Assembly (NCBI GenBank): GCA_031359995.1
Contig: JANMAT010000112.1
Span: forward strand, 1-64,000
From: JANMAT01 sp031359995
GTDB lineage: Bacteria > Actinomycetota > Acidimicrobiia > Acidimicrobiales > Ilumatobacteraceae
DNA length: 64,000 nucleotides
Direction of reading: 5' to 3'
The notes under the pieces were generated by a model. That model had not been told where the DNA came from. It searched no databases and saw only the letters and a list, made by a program, of their open reading frames with translations. A program made the translations under genes and the position numbers. Shown one piece after another: positions 42,689 to 49,658 of this stretch (position 1 is the first letter of the stretch; every line of letters starts with the position of its first letter).

Positions 42689-42821
42689 CGCTCTGTTTGC
42701 GCGAAACGCCACCGGTGGGTGGTTCGCGCAACGAGTCGCGGTGACGGGTGGCCCGGGGTCGGCGCGGGCTCGCCCAGGTTGCGCGAAACGGTCCCGGCGC
42801 GGTTCCCGCGCAAACAGAGCG
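42689..42821. repeat. Composite palindromic element of 133 bp
   Basis: Outer perfect 15-bp inverted repeats CGCTCTGTTTGCGCG (42689-42703; complement at 42807-42821) enclose two related 35-bp palindromes (42697-42731 and 42779-42813), both beginning TTGCGCGAAACG and ending CGCGCAA, in the same orientation with an 82-bp period. It fills most of the gap between the D-amino-acid dehydrogenase stop and the vapB promoter. No coding frame and no target-site duplication seen. It could be a MITE- or REP-like element or a multi-site operator. Confidence 0.75.
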
Positions 42822-42845
42822 ATTGGGATGGACGACGCGCCCATC

Positions 42846-42876
42846 TGTACGCTTCGGCTGTACCGTGTTGTACGAT
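42846..42876 (+). promoter_or_regulatory. vapBC promoter with three TGTAC repeats
   Basis: TGTAC occurs at 42846, 42859 and 42869, the last overlapping a TACGAT -10 box (42871-42876). The antitoxin ATG at 42883 is where transcription would start, so the mRNA is probably leaderless. Repeats across the promoter fit autoregulation by the antitoxin-toxin complex, as usual for VapBC. Confidence 0.55.
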
Positions 42877-42882
42877 CGAGCC

Positions 42883-43146
42883 ATGGATGTCGCCGTGTCG
42901 GAGCTGCGGGCCCAGTTGAGCGACTGGCTGGCGCGGGTGCGCGCCGGTGAGGAGATCGTGATCACCGAGCGGGGCGTGCCCGTGGCCCGCCTCGTGGGCC
43001 TCCCGGCCACGCCCCTCATCGAGCGGTTGACCGCCGAGGGCAAGGTCTCCCGCCCGCAGCAGCCCGTACGGCCGAAGGCCGTCACCCTGGCTCGAGCTCG
43101 CTCGAAGCGACCGGTGGCCGACCTCGTGGGCGAGCAGCGGCGGTGA
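42883..43146 (+). CDS. vapB: Phd/YefM-type antitoxin of a VapBC module
   Basis: An 87-residue antitoxin. The N-terminal Phd/YefM DNA-binding fold reads MDVAVSELRAQLSDWLARVRAGEEIVITERGVPVARLVG; the C-terminal half (about 45-87) is basic and probably disordered until bound to the toxin. It is followed three bases later by the PIN toxin gene. It would neutralise VapC and repress the operon through the TGTAC repeats. Confidence 0.9.
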   Translation: MDVAVSELRAQLSDWLARVRAGEEIVITERGVPVARLVGLPATPLIERLTAEGKVSRPQQPVRPKAVTLARARSKRPVADLVGEQRR

Positions 43147-43149
43147 GAC

Positions 43150-43581
43150 GTGAGCCTCGTGTACTTCGACGCCAGCGCGCTGGTGAAGCTGGTGGTCGAC
43201 GAGGCTGGCTCCGACCTCGCCGGTGAGCTGTGGGACGAGTGCGACGCCGCACTCACGAGCCGGCTCTCGTACCCCGAGGTGTGTGCAGCGCTGGCCGCCG
43301 CCCATCGCAACCACGACCTCGACGCCCGCGGCGTCCGCGGCGCCGACGCGTCATGGAAGACCGTGTGGGCATCCATGCGCGTCGTGGAGCTGTCGGCCGC
43401 CGTGGCCGATCACGCCGGCCTCCTGGCCCGCCAGCACGGCCTCCGGGGCGCCGACGCGGTGCACCTGGCCAGCGCCGCGCTGCTCGGTGCGGCCGACGTG
43501 ATCGTGGCCGTCTGGGACCGGCGCCTCCACACCGCGACGACGGCCACGGGCCTCGCCGTCGCGCCGGCAACGTTGCCCTAG
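43150..43581 (+). CDS. vapC: PIN-domain ribonuclease toxin VapC
   Basis: A 143-residue PIN nuclease. The four acidic metal-binding residues are present: Asp7 (YFDASALVKL), Glu43 (SRLSYPEV), Asp102 (GLRGADAVHLA) and Asp123 (AVWDRRL). VapC toxins cut tRNA or rRNA and halt translation. GTG start, three bases after vapB. Its TAG stop lies in a CTAG-containing palindrome shared with the convergent beta-helix gene. Confidence 0.92.
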   Translation: MSLVYFDASALVKLVVDEAGSDLAGELWDECDAALTSRLSYPEVCAALAAAHRNHDLDARGVRGADASWKTVWASMRVVELSAAVADHAGLLARQHGLRGADAVHLASAALLGAADVIVAVWDRRLHTATTATGLAVAPATLP

Positions 43582-43586
43582 CTAAG

Positions 43587-45320
43587 CTAGTCGGCCGAGC
43601 TGCCCTGGTCCTGGTCGTACTTCGATTGCCAGGTGCCCCAGTCGGTGCGGTCGCCGTAGCCGACGGCGAAGTGCCACCGGCCGGTGTAGCGGTTGTTGGT
43701 CCAGCGGTTGTCCTGGTTCGTGGTGAGGGCCTTCACCACGTCGGCCACCACGTACGGCTGCCAGCTCTGGTTGTCGGCGCCGCTCACGTAGAGCGCCATG
43801 ACGCCGCAGTACTCGCTGCCGCACGGTACGACCTTGTCGTCGAAGCTGAAGTCGTTGTCGTGGATGGCCACGTGCTGCGTGCGCCACCGGCAGTCGGTGA
43901 AGAGCGGCTCGGTGTCGATGCCCGGTGCGTTGCACGGGTGGTCGGCGTTCACCGGCTTGCCGTACGTGTAGTCCCACGGCTCGGGGATGGTGCCGCCGGT
44001 GACGAACGGCGTGCAGTACGACGCGGAGGAGTTGCCGTTCGAGTTGCAGAAGCGGTTGGCGTTCTCGTAGAGCGTGATGCCCGAGTAGTTGTCGACGACG
44101 CGGTTGCCGGCGATCTCCACCAGCGGCGCCCGCGAGTACTTGGTGGGCAGGCGTGCGTCGCCGCCCGACTCCGACAGGTAGATCGCCGGCGATGGCGCGC
44201 CGGTGTCGGCCTTGCCGCCGCTCCACCCGTTGCGCGAGAGCAGGTTGTCGACGATGCGGGCGTTGTAGGAGATCTCGTACCAGATGCCCACGTCGTCGTT
44301 GTTCTCCACGATGTTGCGCTGGAACAGGAAGTCGACGTTGTTGGTGTCGGCCCACAGGCCGACCGAGCGGTTGTCGTGCACCCAGTTCTCGGTCACCTTG
44401 GCTCCCTTCACCGCCCAGAACTTGCCGCCACCGGTGCACCCGCACCCGGGCTGCTTCTTCTCCCAGTCTTCGGTGTTGTTGCCCTTGATCTCGTTGTGCT
44501 CGAGCACGAGGTCACTGATGCCGTCGCCGCCCTGGTAGGCGTTGAACCCGTACTGGCCGTTGTCGGCCAGGCAGTTCGAGCGCACGACCTGGTTGGCGCC
44601 CACCATCATGCCGGCGCCCGAGTTGCGGGTGATGGTGGTGTGCTCGATGGTCCAGCCGTTGGCCGAGTCGTGGTTCACCACGCCCTCGTTCATCGGCGGC
44701 ACGAACCCCTGCACGGTGAGGTACCGGATGGTGACGCCGGTGGCCGACCCGGCGAAGGCGTAGCGGTTCACCTGCTTGCCGTCGAGCACCGCGCCCGGTG
44801 CGCCGATGAACGTGTCGCCGTCCTTGGGCACGATCTGGGCGAACTTGGTCGCCTCCAGGCGGTGCTCCCCCGGCGCGAGCCAGTAGACGGTGCCGGCGTC
44901 GCCGGTGACGACGTCGCCGTTGGCGCCGGCGGGCACCTCGACGATGGTGCGGTCGGGGAACAGATCCTTGGCCGCGGCGGCCGACGGGGGGCCGGCCTGC
45001 AGCGCGGCGCGGCCGCAGACACGGGCGGCGATCTCGTCGGGGTCGGCCGGCGGCCGGCCGTCGGTGGTGCCGACGACGGTGACGGGCGGGGTGGTCGACG
45101 CGCCGGTGCCGAGGACATCGGCGCGGGCCACCGTGCCCGTGGCGGCGTGGGGCGGACTGCTGTCGGCCGACGAGCCGCCACCTCGGCCGCGCCCGCCCAG
45201 CACGTGCCGGGCCGCCAGGGCGCCGCCCAGCCCCACCGCCAGCACGGCCGTCGCCACCAGCGCCCAGAGCCAGGGCGGCCGTCGCCGCCTACCCGTCACG
45301 ACCACGTTCGCTCCGCCCAC
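43587..45320 (-). CDS. Membrane-anchored right-handed beta-helix protein
   Basis: A 577-residue exported protein. A basic N-terminus (TGRRRRPPW) and one membrane helix (LWALVATAVLAVGLGGALAA) precede a Gly/Ser/Thr linker and, from about residue 140, successive parallel beta-helix coils (TFIGAPGAVLDGKQVNRYAF, VTIRYLTVQGF, WTIEHTTITRNSGAGMMV, LVLEHNEIKGNN, VTENWVHDNRSVGLWAD). Cys pairs (CGCTGGG, FCNSNGNSSASYC) suggest disulfides. Such folds are common in polysaccharide lyases and cell-surface binding proteins; no catalytic set is identified. A TAGGGT box (45330-45335) nine bases before GTG 45320 supports this start. Confidence 0.85.
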   Translation of the reverse strand: MGGANVVVTGRRRRPPWLWALVATAVLAVGLGGALAARHVLGGRGRGGGSSADSSPPHAATGTVARADVLGTGASTTPPVTVVGTTDGRPPADPDEIAARVCGRAALQAGPPSAAAAKDLFPDRTIVEVPAGANGDVVTGDAGTVYWLAPGEHRLEATKFAQIVPKDGDTFIGAPGAVLDGKQVNRYAFAGSATGVTIRYLTVQGFVPPMNEGVVNHDSANGWTIEHTTITRNSGAGMMVGANQVVRSNCLADNGQYGFNAYQGGDGISDLVLEHNEIKGNNTEDWEKKQPGCGCTGGGKFWAVKGAKVTENWVHDNRSVGLWADTNNVDFLFQRNIVENNDDVGIWYEISYNARIVDNLLSRNGWSGGKADTGAPSPAIYLSESGGDARLPTKYSRAPLVEIAGNRVVDNYSGITLYENANRFCNSNGNSSASYCTPFVTGGTIPEPWDYTYGKPVNADHPCNAPGIDTEPLFTDCRWRTQHVAIHDNDFSFDDKVVPCGSEYCGVMALYVSGADNQSWQPYVVADVVKALTTNQDNRWTNNRYTGRWHFAVGYGDRTDWGTWQSKYDQDQGSSAD

Positions 45321-45364
45321 ACGCGCGCCACCCTACCGACGTGGGCCCGGCGTGGGACGGCGGG

Positions 45365-45823
45365 TCAGAGGTAGCCGAGCGGATGGAAGCCGAAGCCGAC
45401 CTCGCGCGAGAGCACCCGGCGACCGGTGATGGCGATCGGGTTGATCACCAACCAGTCGTCGCGCTCGGCGAGCCACGGGTGGGGGTCGACCGACGGCGAC
45501 AACGTCGCCAAGACGTCGCCACGGACGTGGTGCATGATCCCCCGCACCAGGACGCTCCAGCCGACCCCGCACGCCGCGTCGATGGCGTCGATCTGGAACG
45601 CCACCCGTTCACCGGCGGTGCTCACCGTGCTCCCCTCCCGGGTCCTCACCACCAGCACGGGGCCACTCGCCGAGTGCTCGTCCAACTGGTAGTTCACGGG
45701 CAGCACCACCGGGAACTCGTCGACGTTCACGGCGATGCGCCCGATGTGGCTGCCGGCGAGGAACGCCAGGCACTCCGCGATCGTCATCTCGTCGACGTGC
45801 TCGGTCACCTGCTCGAACCTCAT
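45365..45823 (-). CDS. Pyridoxamine 5'-phosphate oxidase-fold flavin-binding protein
   Basis: A 152-residue split-barrel protein: EMTIAECLAFLAGSHIGRIAVNVDEFPVVLPVNYQLD, then VLVVRTREGSTVS and VAFQIDAID. This is the PPOX/flavin-nucleotide-binding type abundant in actinobacterial hypoxia regulons, distinct from true PdxH. It may bind FMN, F420 or heme; the activity is not known. It is divergent from the CoA hydrolase gene, and the DosR-box-like palindrome at 45882-45895 lies between them. Confidence 0.85.
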   Translation of the reverse strand: MRFEQVTEHVDEMTIAECLAFLAGSHIGRIAVNVDEFPVVLPVNYQLDEHSASGPVLVVRTREGSTVSTAGERVAFQIDAIDAACGVGWSVLVRGIMHHVRGDVLATLSPSVDPHPWLAERDDWLVINPIAITGRRVLSREVGFGFHPLGYL

Positions 45824-45881
45824 GCGGTCATGGTCCGCCCGCGGGTCCGGAGCGCCACAGTGGACATCGACCCCGACCCTG

Positions 45882-45895
45882 GGGACCTAGGTCAC
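45882..45895. promoter_or_regulatory. DosR-box-like palindrome
   Basis: GGGAC-CTAG-GTCAC, built around the perfect palindrome GACCTAGGTC. It differs at one base from the GGGAC-N4-GTCCC core of the DosR/DevR box. It lies 59 bases upstream of the PPOX-fold gene and 25 bases upstream of the CoA hydrolase gene, between divergent genes of kinds found in DosR regulons. Confidence 0.4.
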
Positions 45896-45919
45896 GCCGG
45901 AGAGGGGTGCCCACGAACC

Positions 45920-47206
45920 ATGATGTCGAGCGTGCTCGTCCTGCCCGTGCCCGCCGAGGCCGTCATCGACCACGTCCACCCGCACGGTGATCTCATCGTG
46001 CCGCTCGCCGTCGGCGAGCCGATCACCGTGCTCGACGCGCTGGAGACCCACGCCGACCGGCTGCAGGGGGTGAAGGTCCATCAGATGCACGCCATCCACG
46101 ACCGGCCCTACCTGCACGGCGCCCACGGCGACCGGCTCCACCACATCAGCTACTTCCTGTCGCCGGTCACCCGGTCGTGCTTCGCGGCCGGCACCATCGA
46201 CCTGGTGCCCAACCACTTCAGCGAGGTCCCCGACCTCATGAAGCTGCGGACCCACGACCCGCTGGTGCTGGCGTCGGCGTCACCCCCCGACCGGCACGGC
46301 TACTTCTCCCTCGGAACCAACAGCGACTACGTGGCCAGCTTCATCGGCCGGGCCCGGTTCTTCATCGAGGCCAACGCCCAGATGCCGCGCACGTTCGGCC
46401 GCAACCAGATCCACCTGTCGCAAGTGGAGGGCTGGTGCCACGCCGACTACCCGCTGGCCGAGGTGCCGCCGGCCGAGCCCGACGAGGTCGACCAGGCCAT
46501 CGGCCGCCAGGTCGCCGAGCGCATCAGCGATGGCGCCACCATCCAGACCGGCATCGGTGCCATCCCCAACGCCATCCTCGCCAACCTGGCGAACCACAAG
46601 GACCTCGGCGTGCACACCGAGCTCCTGTCCGATGGGCTCGTCGACCTCGTGGAGGCCGGCGTGGTGAACGGCGTGCGCAAGACGCTGAACCGCACCAAAG
46701 TGGTGGGCACCTTCGCCCTCGGCACCAAGCGGCTCTACGACTTCCTCGCCGACAACACCGCCATCGAGCTGTGGCCGGTGCGCTACGTGAACAACCCGCG
46801 CATCATCGCCGGCGAACCCAACTTCGTGTCCATCAACGCCACCCTCGCCGTCGATTTCCTGGGCCAGTGCGCGTCAGAGACGATCGGCCCCCGCTACTGG
46901 TCGTCGAGCGGTGGCCAGAGCGACTTCGCCCGCGGCGCCATGTTCTCACCGGGCGGCCAGGGCTTCATCGTGGTGCGCTCCACCGCCAGGCACGGCGAGG
47001 TGTCGTCGATCTGCGCCCAGCTGCCCATCGGCTCGGCCGTGACCACCATGAAGAACACGGTCGACAAGGTGGTCACCGAGCACGGCGTGGCCGAGCTGCG
47101 GGGCCGCTCCATCGCCGAGCGGGCCCGCGCCCTCATCGCCGTCGCCCACCCATCGTTCCGCGACTCGCTCGAGGTGCAGGCCCGCGATCTCGGCTACCTG
47201 CACTGA
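45920..47206 (+). CDS. Acetyl-CoA hydrolase/transferase family (4-hydroxybutyrate CoA-transferase-like)
   Basis: A 428-residue family I CoA-transferase/hydrolase. The C-terminal domain carries ATIQTGIGAIPNAILANL, the catalytic Glu in LGVHTELLSDGLVDLVEAG, and SGGQSDFARGAMFSPGG. It moves CoA between acetyl-CoA and a carboxylic acid such as butyrate, 4-hydroxybutyrate or succinate, or hydrolyses the thioester. Tandem ATG codons at 45920 and 45923 are candidate starts, with only a weak purine run upstream. Confidence 0.88.
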   Translation: MMSSVLVLPVPAEAVIDHVHPHGDLIVPLAVGEPITVLDALETHADRLQGVKVHQMHAIHDRPYLHGAHGDRLHHISYFLSPVTRSCFAAGTIDLVPNHFSEVPDLMKLRTHDPLVLASASPPDRHGYFSLGTNSDYVASFIGRARFFIEANAQMPRTFGRNQIHLSQVEGWCHADYPLAEVPPAEPDEVDQAIGRQVAERISDGATIQTGIGAIPNAILANLANHKDLGVHTELLSDGLVDLVEAGVVNGVRKTLNRTKVVGTFALGTKRLYDFLADNTAIELWPVRYVNNPRIIAGEPNFVSINATLAVDFLGQCASETIGPRYWSSSGGQSDFARGAMFSPGGQGFIVVRSTARHGEVSSICAQLPIGSAVTTMKNTVDKVVTEHGVAELRGRSIAERARALIAVAHPSFRDSLEVQARDLGYLH

Positions 47207-47209
47207 GCG

Positions 47210-47752
47210 CTACTTCTTGCGGGTGGCGCTGCCGAACGACAGCGCGTTCGCCGGTGGCTTCCAGCACACCGCGAGCTGGCCGAGCGCCCCGGCGACGCCG
47301 AGGCCGGCCGAGAGCACCAGACCCCACCACGTCGCGTTGTAGCCCGAGTCCAGGATCCCGAACGCCTTGTCGAGCGACCACTCTCCCGGGCCGACGGTGC
47401 CGACCGCGATGGCGATGACCGCCAGCACGAGGACGTACTCGATGCCCTGATCGGGCCGGAACACGAAGAAGCCCACCTTCCAGTGGGCCGAGACGAGCGC
47501 CACGACCATGAGCCCCACGAGGGCGGCAGCCGACAACGAGGTCAGCAGCCCGAGGGCGAAGAACAGCCCGGCGCCGATCTCGAACGTGGCGGCCACGACC
47601 GCGTTGGCGTACCCCCACCGGAAGCCCATGTACGTGAACCACTTGCCGGTGCCGGTGAGCCCGCCGCGCACCTTGTTGATGCCGTGCAGGGCCAGGCCCA
47701 CCCCGACCACGACGCGCACGAGCAACAGCGCCAGGTTGAACTTGTCGATCAT
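47210..47752 (-). CDS. DoxX-family membrane protein
   Basis: A 180-residue protein with four hydrophobic helices: FNLALLLVRVVVGVGLALHGINKV, NAVVAATFEIGAGLFFALGLL, ALVGLMVVALVSAHW, IEYVLVLAVIAIAVGTVGPG. This is the DoxX/SURF4-like fold, associated with thiosulfate:quinone chemistry or redox stress in some bacteria; the function here is unknown. A TAGGTT box (47761-47766) eight bases before the ATG predicts a leaderless mRNA. It converges on the CoA hydrolase gene. Confidence 0.85.
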   Translation of the reverse strand: MIDKFNLALLLVRVVVGVGLALHGINKVRGGLTGTGKWFTYMGFRWGYANAVVAATFEIGAGLFFALGLLTSLSAAALVGLMVVALVSAHWKVGFFVFRPDQGIEYVLVLAVIAIAVGTVGPGEWSLDKAFGILDSGYNATWWGLVLSAGLGVAGALGQLAVCWKPPANALSFGSATRKK

Positions 47753-47763
47753 GGGTGCGGAAC

Positions 47764-48516
47764 CTACTGCGGCTTCGGCGGTACCCGCTCCGTCGGCGCA
47801 CCCGGCGGCCCGGCCGACGTGAACCGGGTGCCCGGAGGATCGTGGGCCCACGGGGCGCTCTCGCCCCAACCCTCCTCGAACACCATCTCTTCGATGGGCC
47901 GGCGGCGCACGGTTCCGTGGTTGCCGAGCGGGCGACCGAGGGTGATGGTGGCGGCGATGAACACCCCCTCGGGGATGTCGAGCAACGCCTGCAGCTCGTC
48001 CTCCACCGCGTGGTGGAAGCCGGTGAGCACGCCGCCGTAGCCGAGGGCCCGGGCGGCCAGCAGCAGGTTCTGGCACGCCGGGTAGACCGAGCCACCCTCC
48101 GACGACGACGGCCCCCGGTAGCGGATCAGGCACGGCAGCACGACCACCGGGGTCTGCTCGAAGTGCTCCACGTACTCGGCCATCACGCGAGCCATGCGGG
48201 ACTTGGGCGAGTTGTCGACGGTGCCCGAGCCACGGGTGTAACCGTCGTGCTCTTCCTTGTAGCGCCACATGGCGCGCGCTGCGTCGCCCATGAGGCGCTT
48301 GGCTTCACGGGCCTTGGGCCCGTCCTGCAGGACGATGAAGCGGAACGGCTGGCGGTTCGAGCCGCTCGGGGCACGGGTGGCGGCGAACAGGATGTCGCGC
48401 AGCACGTCCTCGGGCACCGGGTCGGGGGCGTAGCGTCGGATGGCGCGGGTCGTGCACAGGCCTTCCAGCAGGCCCACCGTGTCGGCGGCCAGCGCCCGCT
48501 CGCTCAAGTGGTGCAT
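47764..48516 (-). CDS. Nitroreductase family protein
   Basis: A 250-residue FMN-dependent nitroreductase-fold protein: TTRAIRRYAPDPVPEDVLRDILFAATRAPSGSNRQPFRFIVL at the N-terminus holds the FMN phosphate contacts, and ACQNLLLAARALGYGGVLTGF and GVFIAATITLGRPL are typical. It may reduce nitro compounds, quinones or other electrophiles. It lies 11 bases upstream of the DoxX gene on the same strand. The candidate -10 box of doxX falls between the two genes, so doxX may have its own promoter. Confidence 0.88.
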   Translation of the reverse strand: MHHLSERALAADTVGLLEGLCTTRAIRRYAPDPVPEDVLRDILFAATRAPSGSNRQPFRFIVLQDGPKAREAKRLMGDAARAMWRYKEEHDGYTRGSGTVDNSPKSRMARVMAEYVEHFEQTPVVVLPCLIRYRGPSSSEGGSVYPACQNLLLAARALGYGGVLTGFHHAVEDELQALLDIPEGVFIAATITLGRPLGNHGTVRRRPIEEMVFEEGWGESAPWAHDPPGTRFTSAGPPGAPTERVPPKPQ

Positions 48517-48624
48517 GGTCGGGGATTCTTCCCCAGCCGGGGCGGGTGGCGGGCATTCGCGCCGACGACCCGCCCCGGGCGCGGGGATTGGTCCGTGGCG
48601 CGGCCCTTGGCTAGACACGGCCCC

Positions 48625-49449
48625 ATGGGGAACGGCGTCGAGGGTGAGCGGGGCCGGTTCGCGGCAGCCACGGCGGTGACCCCGTCGGGTGGCGGTGTCT
48701 ACGTCGGCGAGGTCGCCGACGGGTGGGACATCAACGGCAACGCCAACGGCGGCTACCTGCTGGCGGTGGTGGCCCGCGCCCTGGCGGCGGTGACCGGTCG
48801 GCCCGACCCGGTGACCGTGACGGCCCACTACCTCTCCCCCGGCAAGGTCGGCCCCGCCACCGTGACCACCGAGGTGCTCAAGCAGGGCAAGCGCTTCGCC
48901 ACGGCGCGCGCCACCCTCACCGGCCACGGCAAGTCGGTCATCACCGCCCTGGGCAGCTTCAGCGACCTGTCGGGCGGCGACGACGAGATCGCCCTGGTCG
49001 ACGGGGCACCACCCGACCTGCCACCGCCCGAGCGGTGCGTGCCCCGCAGCAGCAGCCAGACCGGGCCGGCGGCCAACTTCTCGTCGCGACTCGACCTGCG
49101 CCTGCACCCCGACGACGCCGGATGGGACCGGGGCGAGCCCAGCGGCCAGGCTCTCGTGCGCGGCTGGTTCCGGCTGCACGACGACGAGCCCATCGACACC
49201 ATCGCCCTGCTGTGCGCGGTCGACGCCTTTCCCCCTACGGCGTTCAACACCCACCTGCCGGTGGCGTGGACGCCCACGGTGGAGCTCACCGCCCACGTGC
49301 GGGCCCGGCCCGCCCCGGGCTGGCTGCGGTGCGCGTTCTCGACCCGCTTCGTCACCGGCGGGTTCCTCGAGGAGGACGGCGAGGTCTGGGACGGCACCGG
49401 CCGGCTCGTGGCCCAGTCGCGCCAGCTCGCCCTCATGCCGCGCGCCTGA
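48625..49449 (+). CDS. Acyl-CoA thioesterase-like (double hotdog) protein
   Basis: A 274-residue protein with two hotdog-like halves: YVGEVADGWDINGNANGGYLLAVVARAL and PVTVTAHYLSPGKVGPATVTTEVLKQGKRFATARATL in the first; IDTIALLCAVDAFPPTAFN and PTVELTAHVRARPAPGWLRCAF in the second. It matches the thioesterase-like/acyl-CoA thioesterase 2 group, which cleaves or binds acyl-CoA. The substrate is unknown. The ATG lies seven bases after TAGACA (48612-48617), a weak leaderless candidate. Confidence 0.82.
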   Translation: MGNGVEGERGRFAAATAVTPSGGGVYVGEVADGWDINGNANGGYLLAVVARALAAVTGRPDPVTVTAHYLSPGKVGPATVTTEVLKQGKRFATARATLTGHGKSVITALGSFSDLSGGDDEIALVDGAPPDLPPPERCVPRSSSQTGPAANFSSRLDLRLHPDDAGWDRGEPSGQALVRGWFRLHDDEPIDTIALLCAVDAFPPTAFNTHLPVAWTPTVELTAHVRARPAPGWLRCAFSTRFVTGGFLEEDGEVWDGTGRLVAQSRQLALMPRA

Positions 49450-49574
49450 CCACGTTCGAACTGACGCGACATCGACTGACGACCGGCCCTGGTGGCGCAC
49501 CGACGATGGGCACACACTGGGCGCGGGACGGGGCCGACACCCGCCGATCCTCGCCCGCCTTGGAGGTGGACATC

Positions 49575-49658
49575 ATGACCACCGCGGAACGCCTGCGCCC
49601 GCCGATCACCGAGGCTGACGGGGCCGCCGAAGCGGCCCGCGGGCGTGAGCGACGGTGA
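49575..49658 (+). CDS. 27-residue leader ORF coupled to the P-type ATPase
   Basis: ATG at 49575 follows GGAGG (49562-49566) by eight bases, the best ribosome binding site in this region. The frame encodes MTTAERLRPPITEADGAAEA and ends RGRERR at a TGA that overlaps the ATPase GTG (GTGA). The ATPase start has no good site of its own, so translation of the pump probably depends on this peptide being translated. The product itself may have no function, or it may be a small regulatory peptide. Confidence 0.6.
   Translation: MTTAERLRPPITEADGAAEAARGRERR

Noticed and set aside
42689..42821. CRISPR-like array
   Set aside because: Only two repeat units, each itself a long palindrome, without spacers of regular size or cas genes nearby.
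48519..48536. Palindrome GGGGATTCTTCCCC upstream of the nitroreductase as a second DosR box
   Set aside because: The spacing is right but the half-sites differ from GGGAC/GTCCC at the key inner bases, so it was not counted.
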